NCBI GenBank assembly: GCA_025642075.2
Contig: JAODUO010000042.1
Span: 977,501-1,041,500 of the forward strand
DNA from: Ridgeia piscesae
Taxonomy: Eukaryota > Annelida > Polychaeta > Sabellida > Siboglinidae
DNA: 64,000 bases
Direction of reading: 5' to 3'
In this document: one piece after another, positions 1 to 11,857 of the stretch
Position numbering within the stretch: the stretch's first letter is position 1
Layout: every line of letters begins with the position of its first letter
Made by a program: the position numbers and the translations under genes
The notes under the pieces: generated by a model
What the model was told of the DNA's origin: nothing
Seen by the model: the letters and a program-made list of their open reading frames with translations, nothing else
The model's database searches: none

Positions 1-277
1 CAAGAGTATCCCTCATTGTAAATGGTCTGAGTGCAGAATTTTTTTAGTAACATGCGTCATTATTACCTTGTGTTTATCTATTCCAAAATGTTCACACAAT
101 TATCAAATACTCTTGTTAGCAGACTTCTATTACCTAAATAGTATTGGTAGTACAAATAGTACCAGGTTGAGCAGTTGTGCATGCATGGAATAGGTGATAA
201 CTATCTAGTTAACTAGTTATGTGCCTTATAATCCAATTTCTGATAGTCTTGAATTTATGGTAGGATAAACATTTTGG
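1..277. repeat. Direct repeat copy 1, flanking the first TTC8 exon seen
   Basis: Bases 1-277 recur at 1189-1466 in the same orientation with only a few differences, mostly small indels and substitutions around the base 40-50 poly-T. Copy 1 is cut by the window edge, so the true left border is unknown. Between the copies lies the exon 704-885. No coding sequence was recognised inside the repeat. It is either a dispersed repeat family or a local duplication. Confidence 0.85.
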
Positions 278-703
278 ATGTGTAAATTGTTCATGTGAAA
301 CAGTCAAGATCAAGTGGTTTATCATTTATGCCAAGTCTGGCATTAGCTAGAACACAACATTTCAGTGCCCTGAATATTGCGGACATGATTACTATATTTA
401 CTGGGACCAGATACTGGTTCACCATGCTCCATAGCTAAAGCATCTGTGTAAATTTTGTGAGATTAACCACAAATCTGACTTTAAATTGACTTAGGAGAAT
501 TGAGTGTGATTTTCTAAGTTCTGCATTACCGGTAGTTACATTGTTATTTTTTATTATTACTTTGTTACCTTTGCGAACATTTCATTGCTATTTAACTGGG
601 TGGCATAACATAATGGCTTTTTAGTTTAAATAAAATTGTTGTCTTCATTATTCTTTACTATTTACCATAACTTTACCAGTCTACCCTCTGTCTGGTGATA
701 CAG

Positions 704-3266
704 GCATCGTGGACCCTGAAGACCAAGGCCCTCACTGAGCAGGTGTACATAGACGAGGTAGAGGTGGACGAGGAAGGTATAGCAGAGATCCTCATGGACG
801 ACAATGCCATTGCACAAGTGGCTCGCCCTGGCACCTCGCTGAAGAAACCAACTACAGGACAAGGCGCTCCCAGCCAGGCTGTCAGGTGAGACACTTTATC
901 ATCATGGGTGTCATTTAATAATTCCACAAGTGCTATAGAGATATTCCACAATATGTGCTTATTTTTTAACATCACAATGGAAGACTGAGATCGTGATGGG
1001 ATCATGGGAGGCTGCGAGGAAGAGAGACCTGGGAATACTGTGAGGGGAATGACCTGGAGAACTAAGACAAAACATATAGGGAATTGGAGAATGTTGATAG
1101 AGACAATAACTGCAAGAAAAGTGAAAAGATTAATAGGACTGGAAAAAAGAAGATTAACAGAACTGTGGCCAGTCAGTCGACAGGGATTCAAGAATATCCC
1201 TCATTGTAAATGGTCTGAGAGCAGAAAAATTATAGTAACATGCGTCATTATTACCTTGTGTTTATCTATTCCAAAATGTTCACACAATTATCAAATACCC
1301 TTGTTAGTAGACTTCTATTACCTAAATAGTATTGGTAGTACAAATAGTACCAGGTTGAGCAGTTGTGCATGCATGGAATAGGTGATAACTATCTAGTTAA
1401 CTAGTTATGTGCCTTATAATCCAATTTCTGATAGTCTTGAATTTATGGTAGGATAAACTATTTTGGGGATAATAAGAAAGTGCTAAGAATTAAAAGTAAA
1501 GTCATAATAACAAGGATCTGATAAGTACATGACCACCAGGGATATATGTGGTGTTGTCATAAATAATTACATTTACTCCATCAGTAGGACGGAATAGGTA
1601 GATAAAAGGCCAATGGTCCAAGAATGCTGATGAACATAAAGGCAAGTGGACATCAGTGCCAGGGAGGAGAGCCTCCAAATCACATTAACCAGACCAAACA
1701 ATTACACTTTATGTACAAATAAAATTATACATGTTTTAAACATTGACCACTACAGGCCAATGTCACAGTCTGGACGTCCACTGAGTGGCTTTGTCCGGCC
1801 AGGCACACAGTCTTCTCGACCAGGCACGATGGAGCAGGCCATCAGAACACCCCGCACTGCTCAGACAGCCAGACCAGTCACCAGTGCGTCCGGCAGATAC
1901 GTTCGTCTCGGCACTGTAAGTTTTGTTTCTGTAAACAATGCTGTTTCTGTGAAATTAGGTTATTTCTGTGAATCAATGTTCTCTGAAATGAGATACGTTC
2001 CATGAAGGATGAAACACACTGCACACTTGTGTGTGCTACTCCTCTTGTGAGTCATGCTCTATTGCAGGTGGTGCGTTTTGTGTGTTTAGTAGGTGTCTGT
2101 GATGCAGATGTTATGTGTGTTTGACAAGCTTCCAAGGTCTGTACAATTTGTGTGTGGCATGGCTCCGTACTATCTGTAGTTCAGTTGTATATGTTTGGTA
2201 GGCCTCCAATGGTGGATATGATGCATGTGATCATCGTGATGTATATATTTTAGGTATTTTTTGGCCTTTTTTTTGTTTTTTTTTGTGGGGGTTTTTATTA
2301 CACATGTTATGTGTGTTTTTTTCAATCTTTTTTTTTCCTTTTTTTTTAATTTTTATTATTGTGTTTGGGTGCAAAGGGGGGGGGGTTATGTTTTTGGGGA
2401 TGCCATGTGTCATTTTTTCCAAAATTTATGCAAATTTTTTTTTGTTATATTTTTTTTGGCCAAAAGGGGTCTTTTTTGGGGGTTTGTGATGGGGGGAAAA
2501 AATGATTTTTGTAATTTTGAAAACAGGTGTTATGCCTGTGATGTAGATGTTATGACCGATGCAGGTGTTATGTGTTTGGCTGGTGTCTGCTGTTTGTGAA
2601 GCAGGCGATATGTATTTGATGCAGGTGTTATCTCTGTGATGCAGGGCCTGTTATGTATGCTGTAGATGTAATGTATGTGATGTAGATATTGCAGGTGTTA
2701 TGTCTGTGATGCTGGTTATGTGTCTGTTTGTCAGGCCTCCATGCTGTCTGTTGCTGATGGTCCATTCATCAATCTGGCTCGACTGAACCTGCCCAAGTAT
2801 GCAGCGAAACCAAACCTGGCAAAGGCGCTTTTTGAATACATCTTCCATCATGAGAATGATGTCAGAAGTGTAAGCAACTGTACGGCAAATGATTGTTGAC
2901 ATTGCATGATGTTTATGTTTGACCTTTCTTTTGTGTGACCTGTTGCTAGGCAAAGATTTCACCACACTATAATCATATCATATAAAACAGAAAATGTGAC
3001 ATTCTAAGTTTTATATTTTGTTGACATTTTGTGGACAGATATTCCTAATTCGAATCTTTGCCATTTTGAATTTTGAGCAACTTTGTTCCTCCACATTGGT
3101 CAAGACAATTCACTAAGTTATAAGAATGAGTACATGACAGTGGTGGATATTTATGTAGAAACAGAATGCTTCATAGACAGGCTAACGTGGTGTTCAATTG
3201 AACCAGGGAATGAAAAGTAAAACACTGTGAGCAGTCATAATAGGACTGGATATCATGATATATATA

Positions 3267-3332
<66 letters not shown>

Positions 3333-6300
3333 TAGTTAAAAGAACAGCACAGCATACCAGTAATGTCATAAAATACAGTGTTAAACCATAACAGGTCAAC
3401 TTAGTTTGCTGCTGAATTTGTCAAAACCCAACAATTGTTAAGCCTTTAGCAAAGGATATTTTACTGCTACACAGTTATTAGGACCATTCAAGTATCAGTA
3501 ACATTATACCTTTACTGTCCATTTGAGACACTGCACTAAAGCAAACTTAAATAATTCAAGGCACTTTTCTCCTGTCATTTTAATTGAGTGTATGTGTGGT
3601 GTTTGTAGGCGTTGGTGATTAAGTGTATGTGTGGTGTTTGTAGGCGTTGGTGATTGAGTGTATGTGTGGTGTTTGTAGGCGTTGGTGATTGAGTGTATGT
3701 GTGGTGTTTGTAGGTGGTGATTGAGTGTATGTGTGGTGTTTGTAGTGTTGTTGATTGAGTGTATGTGTGGTGTTTGTAGGCGTTGGTGATTGAGTGTATG
3801 TGTGGTGTTTGTAGGCGTTGGTGATTGAGTGTATGTGTGGTGTTTGTAGGCGTTGGTGATTGAGTGTATGTGTGGTGTTTGTAGGCGTTGGTGATTGAGT
3901 GTACGTGTGGTGTTTGTAGGCGTTGGTGATTGAGTGTACGTGTGGTGTTTGTAGGCGTTGGTGATTGAGTGTATGTGTGGTGTTTGTAGGCGTTGGTGAT
4001 TGAGTGTATGTGTGGTGTTTGTAGGCGTTGGTGATTGAGTGTATGTGTGGTGTTTGTAGGCGTTGGTGATTGAGTGTATGTGTGGTGTTTGTAGGCGTTG
4101 GTGATTGAGTGTACGTGTGGTGTTTGCAGGCGTTGGTGATTGAGTGTACGTGTGGTGTTTGTAGGCGTTGGTGATTGAGTGTACGTGTGGTGTTTGTGAG
4201 GCGTTGGTGATTGAGTGTACGTGTGGTTTTTGCAGGCGTTGGAGCTGGCAGCAAATGCGACAGAAGCGTGTCAGTTCAAGGACTGGTGGTGGAAGGTCCA
4301 GCTGGGCAAGTGCTACTACAGGTCAGTGTGACACTGTCACAACCTGACTCAACTCATTGTCTTACAAGTGAGGCCTCAAGGGAGAACTGGTGGACAATTT
4401 CTGCTATGTTATTTTCTCAAATCCCATTATGTTTTAAGGCTAGACACCCTAGATGAAACGGTGTGTGGATTATGGTGTGGAACATATATCAATGATGTTC
4501 GTTTTATGTAACAATTACATACCTCTTTCTGCATTTGGAAGAATTATATCTCCGGGTGTAATTGTATTTTCCACAGATTTTGAATGTTTCATTAATCATA
4601 ATCTATCTGCACGATCACTGGGCCTATTTTAAAAATCATAAATTTCAAAGTTAAACTATGGTATTGCCAAAAACATGTTTTTGTTGCCTTTTTAAAAATG
4701 TATTTAAAATGTACCTTTTACTAAAAGCTGTGATCACTGCACAGTAGAATTCCTGCAATCAAAGTGTTGTTTGTTGTTTTCACCTGCACTAGGCTGGGCA
4801 TGTACAGAGATGCAGAGAGACAGTTCAAGGCCGCTCTCACCCAGCAGGACATGGTGGACACAGTGCTCTACCTGTGCAAGGTGTACGTACGACTTGACCA
4901 GCCACTCACTGCCATTGACCTCTACAAAAAAGGACTTGAGAAGTTCCCATCAGAAACCACCTTGTTGACCGGCATTGCCCGCATCTATGAAGTAAGTCTC
5001 CTCAGTGTCTGCGGTTTCAAGTGTCAACAAGTGTTGTCGAACTTGTGGAACGCTTTACCACATGACATTAAAATGTCTGGCTGTTTAGCAGCTTTCAAGA
5101 TAAAGCCTAAAGACTCGATCTTTTATATTAACCTATATATGTATTTATTATACCTATTTACATTAGTTCAGCTGAAATAATTAATTTAACCTTCTTATTT
5201 TTTATTTAAGAATATTATTTTAATATATTTTGTTACTGTATTTATGTGTATTCTGCTATTATGTATTTATGTTTTAGGATTATTCCAATGGATTTTAATG
5301 TATGTAAAGATTGCCACGAACAATTTGTAATTGGGTGTGGCACTATATTAAATAAATATGCTATTATTATTCATATAACCATCTGTGTGCAAGATTGCAT
5401 GCCCTGTCAACAGTTACTTTATAACTTATGCTGTAATTAATTTTTTTTAATCATTTTACAAATAACGATATTAAAATAATGTGTCAATGTACTTTTGAAC
5501 TGATGCTTCAATGTCTTTCAAAAGCATATATTTTGAACATTTGCCACCTATATATTAATTTTTTAGTCTTTTTGGGAGTTCCTTTGTTTTGGTAATGACA
5601 TCAACATCAACAAACTGCCAAAAAAAAATGATTTGTATCCCGAATATTACCCACACCAGTAACTAAGTAAGGCAGCATTTTTACACACTGGCTGTACTGC
5701 TGTCACCGTCCGACTCCAATACACTGACAGCCTCCATTATGCTTCACATCTTGATGAAAGGTCACTTAAATGTTTGCAACAAAGCCTCTGCCACATATAG
5801 TGATAGCTATAGAGGCAGCCAGAAGACATGTGGATGATCATCATCTTGTTGATATGTTTGTTTACACTTTTCTTCGATGTGATTCCTTCCCAGTGTGTTG
5901 TTGTGTGCAATGGATTTGTATTTGGGAAAATCCAAGCCTCACTTTGTCACTAGGGAATGAATGACATGACAAATGCTGTGAAGTACTACAAGGACGTGCT
6001 GCATGAAGCCAACATGAATGTGGAAGCCATCGCCTGTATAGCAACCAACTACTTCTACACAGACCAACCAGAGATTGCTCTCAAGTTCTACAGGTGCAAA
6101 ACATCAACCTTGGTAGATCTGTCACAGTTCTTGCTATTTGGCAACATTTGTAGATGTTATATTGTGAATCTTGCCCAGTGTGTGTCTGGACTTCACTGTC
6201 ACTCATCTTGTGCAATGGAGTTGGTCTTTGCAAAAAGTTGTTAATGTTAATGTGTTCTCCCTCTTACAGTAGCATATTTTTAGAAAATTTAGGAAATAAC

Positions 6301-7765
6301 TAAAAAATTAAACTTTGTTGCTGTAAATGATTGCATGTATACTCTGTTACAAAAGTAAAATCTGTTGCCGCTGATTACCAGTTTATCACAATGTCATCTG
6401 TCACCATGATGTGTGGAAGATGTCTTTTGCATGTGTCTGAATGCTAACTTCCTGTTTCAGACGACTGCTACAGATGGGTGTGTGTAATGCGGAACTGTTC
6501 AACAACATCGCCCTGTGTTGTTTCTACGCGCAGCAGTACGACATGACTCTCACCTGCTTCGAGCGTGCACTCAGTCTCGCAGACGATGACAGCATCGCTG
6601 ATGTCTGGTACAATGTCGGACATGTTGCACTGGTGAGTTAGGACAATGTAGGACATGTTGCACTGGTGAGTTAGGACAATGTAGGACATGTTGCACTGGT
6701 GAGTTAGGACAATGTAGGACATGTTGCACTGGTGAGTTAGGACAATGTAGGACATGTTGCACTGGTGAGTTAGGACAATGTAGGACATGTTGCACTGGTG
6801 AGTTAGGACAATGTAGGACATGTTGCACTGGTGAGTTAGGACAGTGTAGGATATGTCGCACTGGTGAGTTAGGACAGTGTAGGACATGTTGCACTGGTGA
6901 GTTAGGACAGTGTAGGATATGTTGCACTGGTGAGTTAGGACAGTGTAGGATATGTCGCACTGGTGAGTTAGGACAGTGTAGGACACATTGCACTGGTGAG
7001 TTAGGACAGTGTAGGATATGTTGCACTGGTGAGTTAGGACAGTGTAGGACATGTGGCTCTGGTGAGTAACCATCACTGAAAATAATCTTCTTTAGTTGCT
7101 CTGATTACTACAATAATAATAATAATAATATCTATAATTTTATAATGTGCATTTTCAACAGTACTCAAAATGCTGTAGGCCCTACAATATTCTAATAGTA
7201 TAAAACAAAAAATAGCAGTTATGAGCCAATATATATAATAAAAAAGTATATTATAATAATAAAAAATATAAATATATAACAAAAAACACTATGTGACAGC
7301 GTCATGTTTCTACTGATAAAAATGTGCCTGTTTTCCAAAGATTGAACTGATGATACTGGCTATTTCAGGGCATTGGTGATATGAATCTTGCGTACCAGTG
7401 TTTCCGCCTCACCCTGTCCACCAACAACGACCATGCTGAGGCATACAACAACCTCGGAGTCCTCGAGATGAGGAAAGGTCACTTTGAACAGGTTAGTATC
7501 TTCATATGAACTACATCTAAGTTAATTACTGTGGTAAGTAAGAATGATGCAGTGTGGTTATGTAAGCTTGGCAGTGTGCGTAATTTATTACAAAAGTGAT
7601 AAATATTTCCAAAATAAGGATTGTGACATATGATATTTAAGTTGGTTTTAATTTGTTATTGATTGTTTTAACATAAGGTGAAATAGTTTGCTATTTGCAA
7701 TCACAATCCTCACAGAATATATTATAGTGAACATTTAAATACAGTATGAATTACACATACACCGT

Positions 7766-7800
<35 letters not shown>

Positions 7801-8066
7801 ACACATATTAAATTAACACACATGAATTCAAAAACTATACCAGTCAACACAACATACACATAATTACACACACACCAGTTACACACACACTGGACAAGAA
7901 ATATGAGGCATTATTTAAAGGTTAGTATCCCTGGAATTCAAAAAGGTATACATGTAGACCAACATTACACTTTCCTGGCAGGTCCCATGTTTAGTCTATT
8001 ACTGGTCAGTCAGATCAAATAATTTTTGTGCTAAATTAAATCTTTGAATTACTATTTTTTTTTTTT

Positions 8067-8132
<66 letters not shown>

Positions 8133-8930
8133 TATATATATATATATATATATACATACAATATATATATATATATTAGCAGATGAGTAACTGACATTGT
8201 ACTTTGTGTTTGTAGGCGAGAGCATTCTTCCAAGCAGCCTTCAGTCTGGCTCCTCACATGTTCGAGCCGCACTACAACTTTGCGTCCATGTCCGAGTCTG
8301 TAAGTGTACAGTGGTACATGCCGAACATCTCATGTATTTACTGTCCTTGCATTGGAATTTCCCTCATCTCTGGGCAAGCTCATTTGTTGCCAAATGCCAA
8401 CTTATCTAGTCCCATCAATCCTACCAATACAATCAAGCTCCACAGTTGTCCCATCTGTAACAATTCTTGAAGTTTTCTCCAAATGGTGAAGACTGACATG
8501 CAGTATTACTGGATGCTTCGAGTGTGGGTCAATTAGGGCCCCTCCTACATTGATCCTCACATTTCTTTATATATCCAGTCAGATATAAGACATTTCACAT
8601 GATATGTTGGCAAACAAATGCATGTGTGTTGAAATCACATCTTTACGACAGTGCACATGACCAAATAATAAATTAGACACTCATTTATTATCTGGAAATA
8701 AGAGTGCCTGACTTGTTTGATTGATGTAGTTGCAAAAATGCGTTATTAGTGAAAACATTTAAAACCCATAGTTTTAGGTCAATGTAAGTTTGAATGTTGT
8801 TTCTGTCTGCAGATTGGTGACTTACAAAGCAGTTACAATGCGGCCAGTCGGGCCCAGGAAGGCATTCCCTGAACACACCGACTCAAAGGAACTTCTGCGA
8901 GCACTACAGCAACAGTTCTCTATGCTCTAG
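704..8930 (+). CDS. TTC8: TTC8 / BBS8, BBSome TPR subunit (5' exons outside window)
   Basis: This is a subunit of the BBSome, the coat complex that moves membrane cargo in cilia. Ten exons were rebuilt: 704-885, 1756-1915, 2735-2869, 4236-4321, 4793-4991, 5954-6093, 6461-6632, 7369-7491, 8216-8299 and 8813-8930. All have AG/GT borders and matching phases. Family signatures in order are ALTEQVYIDEVEVDEEGIAE, ARPGTSLKKP, the GRP/RPGT repeats ending SGRYVRLGT, EYIFHHENDV, KDWWWKVQLGKCYYR, then TPR helices such as DQPEIALKFYRRLLQMG, NNIALCCFYAQQYDMTL and AYNNLGVLEMRKG. The match to vertebrate TTC8 is nearly continuous. About 50 N-terminal residues are missing because they lie left of base 1. In the last exon a GG at 8861-8862 shifts the frame, so the literal reading stops at 8870. 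Removing one G restores a family-like tail ending LRALQQQFSML and stopping at 8928-8930. Identity is very sure; the status of the last exon is uncertain. Confidence 0.95.
1189..1466. repeat. Direct repeat copy 2
   Basis: This is the second copy of the 277-bp repeat that begins the window, about 97% identical by eye. Both copies end at the same point, just after GGTAGGATAAAC, and the flanks then diverge, which marks a real right boundary. Bases 1004-1188, before this copy, have no counterpart visible in the window because copy 1 is truncated. Confidence 0.85.
2075..2734 (+). repeat. Degenerate TTC8 intron repeat with a low-quality-looking core
   Basis: Imperfect units of about 15-25 bp resembling GTGATGCAGGTGTTATGT fill the intron before the exon at 2735. 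The stretch 2240-2520 is made of long T and G runs with almost no C or A, and looks like a garbled version of the same units. It could be a real T/G-rich decay product or poor consensus over homopolymers. Confidence 0.5.
3143..3250 (+). repeat. Partial SINE-like repeat
   Basis: The phrases GTGGTGGATATTT and TGGTGTTCAATTGAACC match parts of the longer repeat at 32041-32345 (GTGGTGGATATTTCTG, TGGTGTTCGACTGAAC) and at 46355-46625. Only the 3' part of the family is present here. Confidence 0.4.
3268..3328. repeat. (AT)n microsatellite
   Basis: About 30 uninterrupted TA dinucleotides in a TTC8 intron. Confidence 0.95.
3583..4235 (+). repeat. 35-bp minisatellite carrying the TTC8 3' splice site
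   Basis: About 18 head-to-tail 35-bp units abut the exon at 4236. Each contains GTGTTTGTAG followed by GCGTTGG. The real acceptor reads TTTTTGCAG followed by GCGTTGGAGC, so every unit looks like a copy of the intron end plus the first seven exonic bases. Units differ by a few bases (TAT/TAC; TGTAG/TGCAG). A long minus-strand reading frame across the array is only a result of its repeat length. Confidence 0.9.
6610..7064 (+). repeat. 33-bp minisatellite carrying the TTC8 5' splice site
   Basis: The exon ending at 6632 closes with GACATGTTGCACTG followed by donor GTGAGTTAGG. About 13 tandem 33-bp copies follow. Each holds roughly 22 exon-end bases (ACAATGTAGGACATG, TTGCACTG) plus the first 11 intron bases. 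Read through in frame, the first intronic codons are GTG AGT TAG, so use of any downstream donor would add a stop codon. Only the first junction gives the conserved protein. Confidence 0.95.
7769..7797. repeat. (AC)n microsatellite
   Basis: Short CA run in a TTC8 intron, followed by scattered ACACAC motifs to about 7890. Confidence 0.8.
8070..8176. repeat. (AT)n microsatellite, interrupted
   Basis: A TA-dinucleotide run with three short interruptions, ending about 40 bp before the TTC8 exon at 8216. Confidence 0.9.
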
Positions 8931-9384
8931 TGCCACTACAGCAACAGTTCTCTATGCTCTAGTGCCACTACAGCAACAGTTCTCTATGCTCTAGTGCCAC
9001 TACAGCAACAGTTCTCTATGCTCTAGTGCCACTACAGCAACAGTTCTCTATGCTCTAGTGCCACTACAGCAACAGTTCTCTATGCTCTAGTGCCACTACA
9101 GCAACAGTTCTCTATGCTCTAGTGCCACTACAGCAACAGTTCTCTATACTCTAGTGCCACTACAGCAACAGTTCTCTATGCTCTAGTGCCACTACAGCAA
9201 CAGTTCTCTATGCTCTAGTGCAACTACAGCAACAGTTTTCTATGCTCTAGTGCCACTACAGCAACAGTTCTCTATGCTCTAGTGCCACTACAGCAACAGT
9301 TCTCTATGCTCTAGTGCCACTACAGCAACAGTTCTCTATGCTCTAGTGCCACTACAGCAACAGTTCTCTATGCTCTAGTGCCAC
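8903..9384 (+). repeat. 32-bp minisatellite made from the TTC8 stop-codon region
   Basis: The predicted last codons of TTC8 (CTACAGCAACAG, TTCTCTATGCTC, TAG; encoding LQQQFSML and stop) are followed by about 14 near-identical 32-bp tandem copies of the same segment. The extra copies lie in the 3' UTR. The first copy is the coding one. Changes between copies are few, so the amplification looks recent. Confidence 0.93.
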
Positions 9385-10270
9385 TTACTACTACGTTATA
9401 CTCATCTACTTGCGTTGTGTTCACATTCCAACATCTACATGCTCCTGGTATAGGCCCCTACCAAAGTTCTCTGTCTTTTTTTGTTTACTACAGCAACATT
9501 TTCTGGTGTTAGGGCCCGTTTTTGTGTTAGGCCACTACAGCAACAGCTCATGCTCAAAGTGAAAGCAACAGTTATTATTAACTTAATGGGCCCAAGCCCG
9601 TTTCATGTTATGATAAAAGCAAAGTTCTATTGCTCTATACTACAACAACAGGGTTTTCTAATTATATGCCAAAACAGCAACAGTTTTCTGGCCTTTCACT
9701 AAGAAAAGCTGTTCTAGTGACTAAGAAACTATTGATATTAGTTTCCAACAGCAACAGTTTAATTTCTATGCCACTCGCCCTTTCTGTGTCTAGTGCCATA
9801 TACTTGAACAATTCTCTGTGTCTGTGCCACTACAGCAAAGTTCTCTTTCAAATGCCCCTGTTAACAGTGTTCATGTTAATAAAGGGAACATTTGGGTGTT
9901 GTAACAGCAACAGTTTCTATTTTAGTGCCCTTCAAAAAATTCACTATGTACTAGTGAATAAAAGTTATATATGTCAAGGATACGCGGACGAGTTTGGGGC
10001 CACTATCCAAAGTTTTTCTTTTTGATTAGGGCCCCAAAGAAACCCACCAGTGCCCACAGAACAGCTCGTTTTAGGACCCCTACCCCAATGTTTCCGGGCC
10101 CCTTGCAAACCGCCCAGAACCCTTCCCCGTTTTTTCCAGGACTACAGCAACCCGTTCTCAATGCTTTTAGTGATGAACGTTTTAACCACGGTATGCACAA
10201 CTCACTAATTCTTGCGCAATTCCAAAAATCTCACTCCCATTCCGGGATCAAAATTTTCCGGTTTCTCTGG
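9385..10270 (+). repeat. Scrambled continuation of the TTC8 3' UTR array
   Basis: Fragments of the 32-bp unit (ACTACAGCAACA, AACAGTTTTC, TCTAGTGCC) keep appearing to about 10160, but with many indels and inserted G/C runs such as GGGCCC. The change from near-identical copies to heavily garbled ones is abrupt. Real decay and consensus error over a long array are both possible. Confidence 0.6.
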
Positions 10271-11254
10271 TGTTGGGCACGTTAGGCAGTCATTTTCCAT
10301 ACAAAAACTCTTTAAAGACTGAATTATTAAATTAAACCCCAAAACATTTTTTGATTAGTATTGTTCTATTTTAAAAATAAAAAATATCTTTTTTTAATAC
10401 AAAACTGGGAACTGGCATTCTGAACCATCAGGGGTTGCTTTAAATTATTCCACAAGGTTTTTTATCCTTTTTTGGGAAATATCTTTATTACAATTAAGCT
10501 GGGGTAAATTTTAAAAAAGATTTAAAAAATTTTTAAGGGACATGTAATAAAGGTTGGGGGTTTAAATGAAATGTTGTTTTTTTTTCCTTTAAGAACCTGT
10601 TTCCCTGAATAAAATGTTTTATATAATGTAATATATATCCCTGGTATGTGTTGGCATATACATGTTCATATATTCACTTGTGTGCTGTGTGAGCCAGTCT
10701 GAAAAGCTTGCACAAAAAGGTTTCGACATACCTTATGCTGGTAATTATTCCATATCCCTGCTAAGTTTTCATTTAGGTGCTATCTTTCTCGGGACAAGTA
10801 CATAAATGAGGTAACATTGCTAAACTTGAGTGACTAAACTGATAAATATCCTGTTAAAAAGTGAAGCCAAAGTAAAGTGCAATGTTAACTGTTCCAGTAA
10901 GACCCTATCAATGTGTTTCTCTCAGTCACACCTACATTTACTAGTATTAGCATCTCGATAAAACCTCCTCCCCCAATTACAAAAAGATACCCTAATCATT
11001 CGAGTCACTCTTGATTTGAAGTGCATCTTTCATTGTAGTTCAATGGCCCCCAGAATAGTCCAACATTACAGACAATCAGTTTCATGTACTATGATTTTAA
11101 TGTATAATTCTCTGTACTTATTAATGTTGAAATGTGTCGTATGCTGATAAATAAATTATATCAAATTGCTTGGATGTAGAGAAAATAATGTATAACTAAA
11201 TATACAGTATTAATGAGTGAAAACAATTTAAACTAACGGGCAGCACACTGTAGA
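10271..11254. other. Intergenic, TTC8 to ACTMAP (tail to tail)
   Basis: AT-rich sequence without a supported gene. AATAAA at about 10608 is a candidate TTC8 polyadenylation signal. The genes on either side end towards each other, so both 3' UTRs fall here. Confidence 0.5.
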
Positions 11255-11706
11255 TGATACTGAAGGGATACTCCAGTCAGTGAGAGGTTCACAGTATTTA
11301 CTTAGTATTTATAATGTATTGGTTGTGCATAGTTGTTGTGCACAAAAATTGTGAATAAACAATTAATTATAGTATAATTGTACCAAAAACATGCTATTTT
11401 TGGATTCAGGGCACTGCCATCTTGATACACAGAACCAGTGATGTAACTGGCACATGCACACTCAAACATCCTATATCTCTGTCCAATGGTATCTGACATA
11501 TCCAGTATGTCGTGGTTTGCTTATATCATTATCACAATTTTGCAGGAGACCTCCACCAAATTTGTCCTTTTCCAACAATATGCCAGCGATGTAACCAATT
11601 GGCTTACATCACTGGTTCTGTTTCTGAAGATGGCAGTGCCCTGAATCCAAGATAGTATGTGTTTGGTACAATTATTTTATAATTAATGGAGTATCCTTTT
11701 AAGGCA
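11255..11706. mobile_element. Foldback (long terminal inverted repeat) element
   Basis: The left arm starts near GGGATACTCCAG (11269) and the right arm ends at GGAGTATCC (11689-11697). Internal matches are long: GGATTCAGGGCACTGCCATC on the left is mirrored by GATGGCAGTGCCCTGAATCC on the right, and AACCAGTGATGTAA by TTACATCACTGGTT. There is no coding sequence. This form fits a non-autonomous DNA transposon (MITE-like). No target duplication was clearly seen. Confidence 0.75.
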
Positions 11707-11857
11707 TATTAGTGAATAATCATTTACCAAATGGCTAAATAAATAATAACTTTGGCTAAACAACATGAAAGACTTTTTTTACTGGAAAAATTAATTAGCT
11801 AAACAAAAACAATCACTTTACAAATTGCCTGATACATTAGTGTGAACCAAGGATATG

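Noticed and set aside
3619..4254. 211-aa minus-strand open frame (NHQRLQTPH repeats)
   Set aside because: The 35-bp minisatellite has no stop in this frame; it is antisense to the TTC8 acceptor array and has no homology.
6468..7076. 202-aa minus-strand open frame (MSYIVLTHQCN repeats)
   Set aside because: The 33-bp unit keeps one frame open. It is the shadow of the TTC8 donor array.
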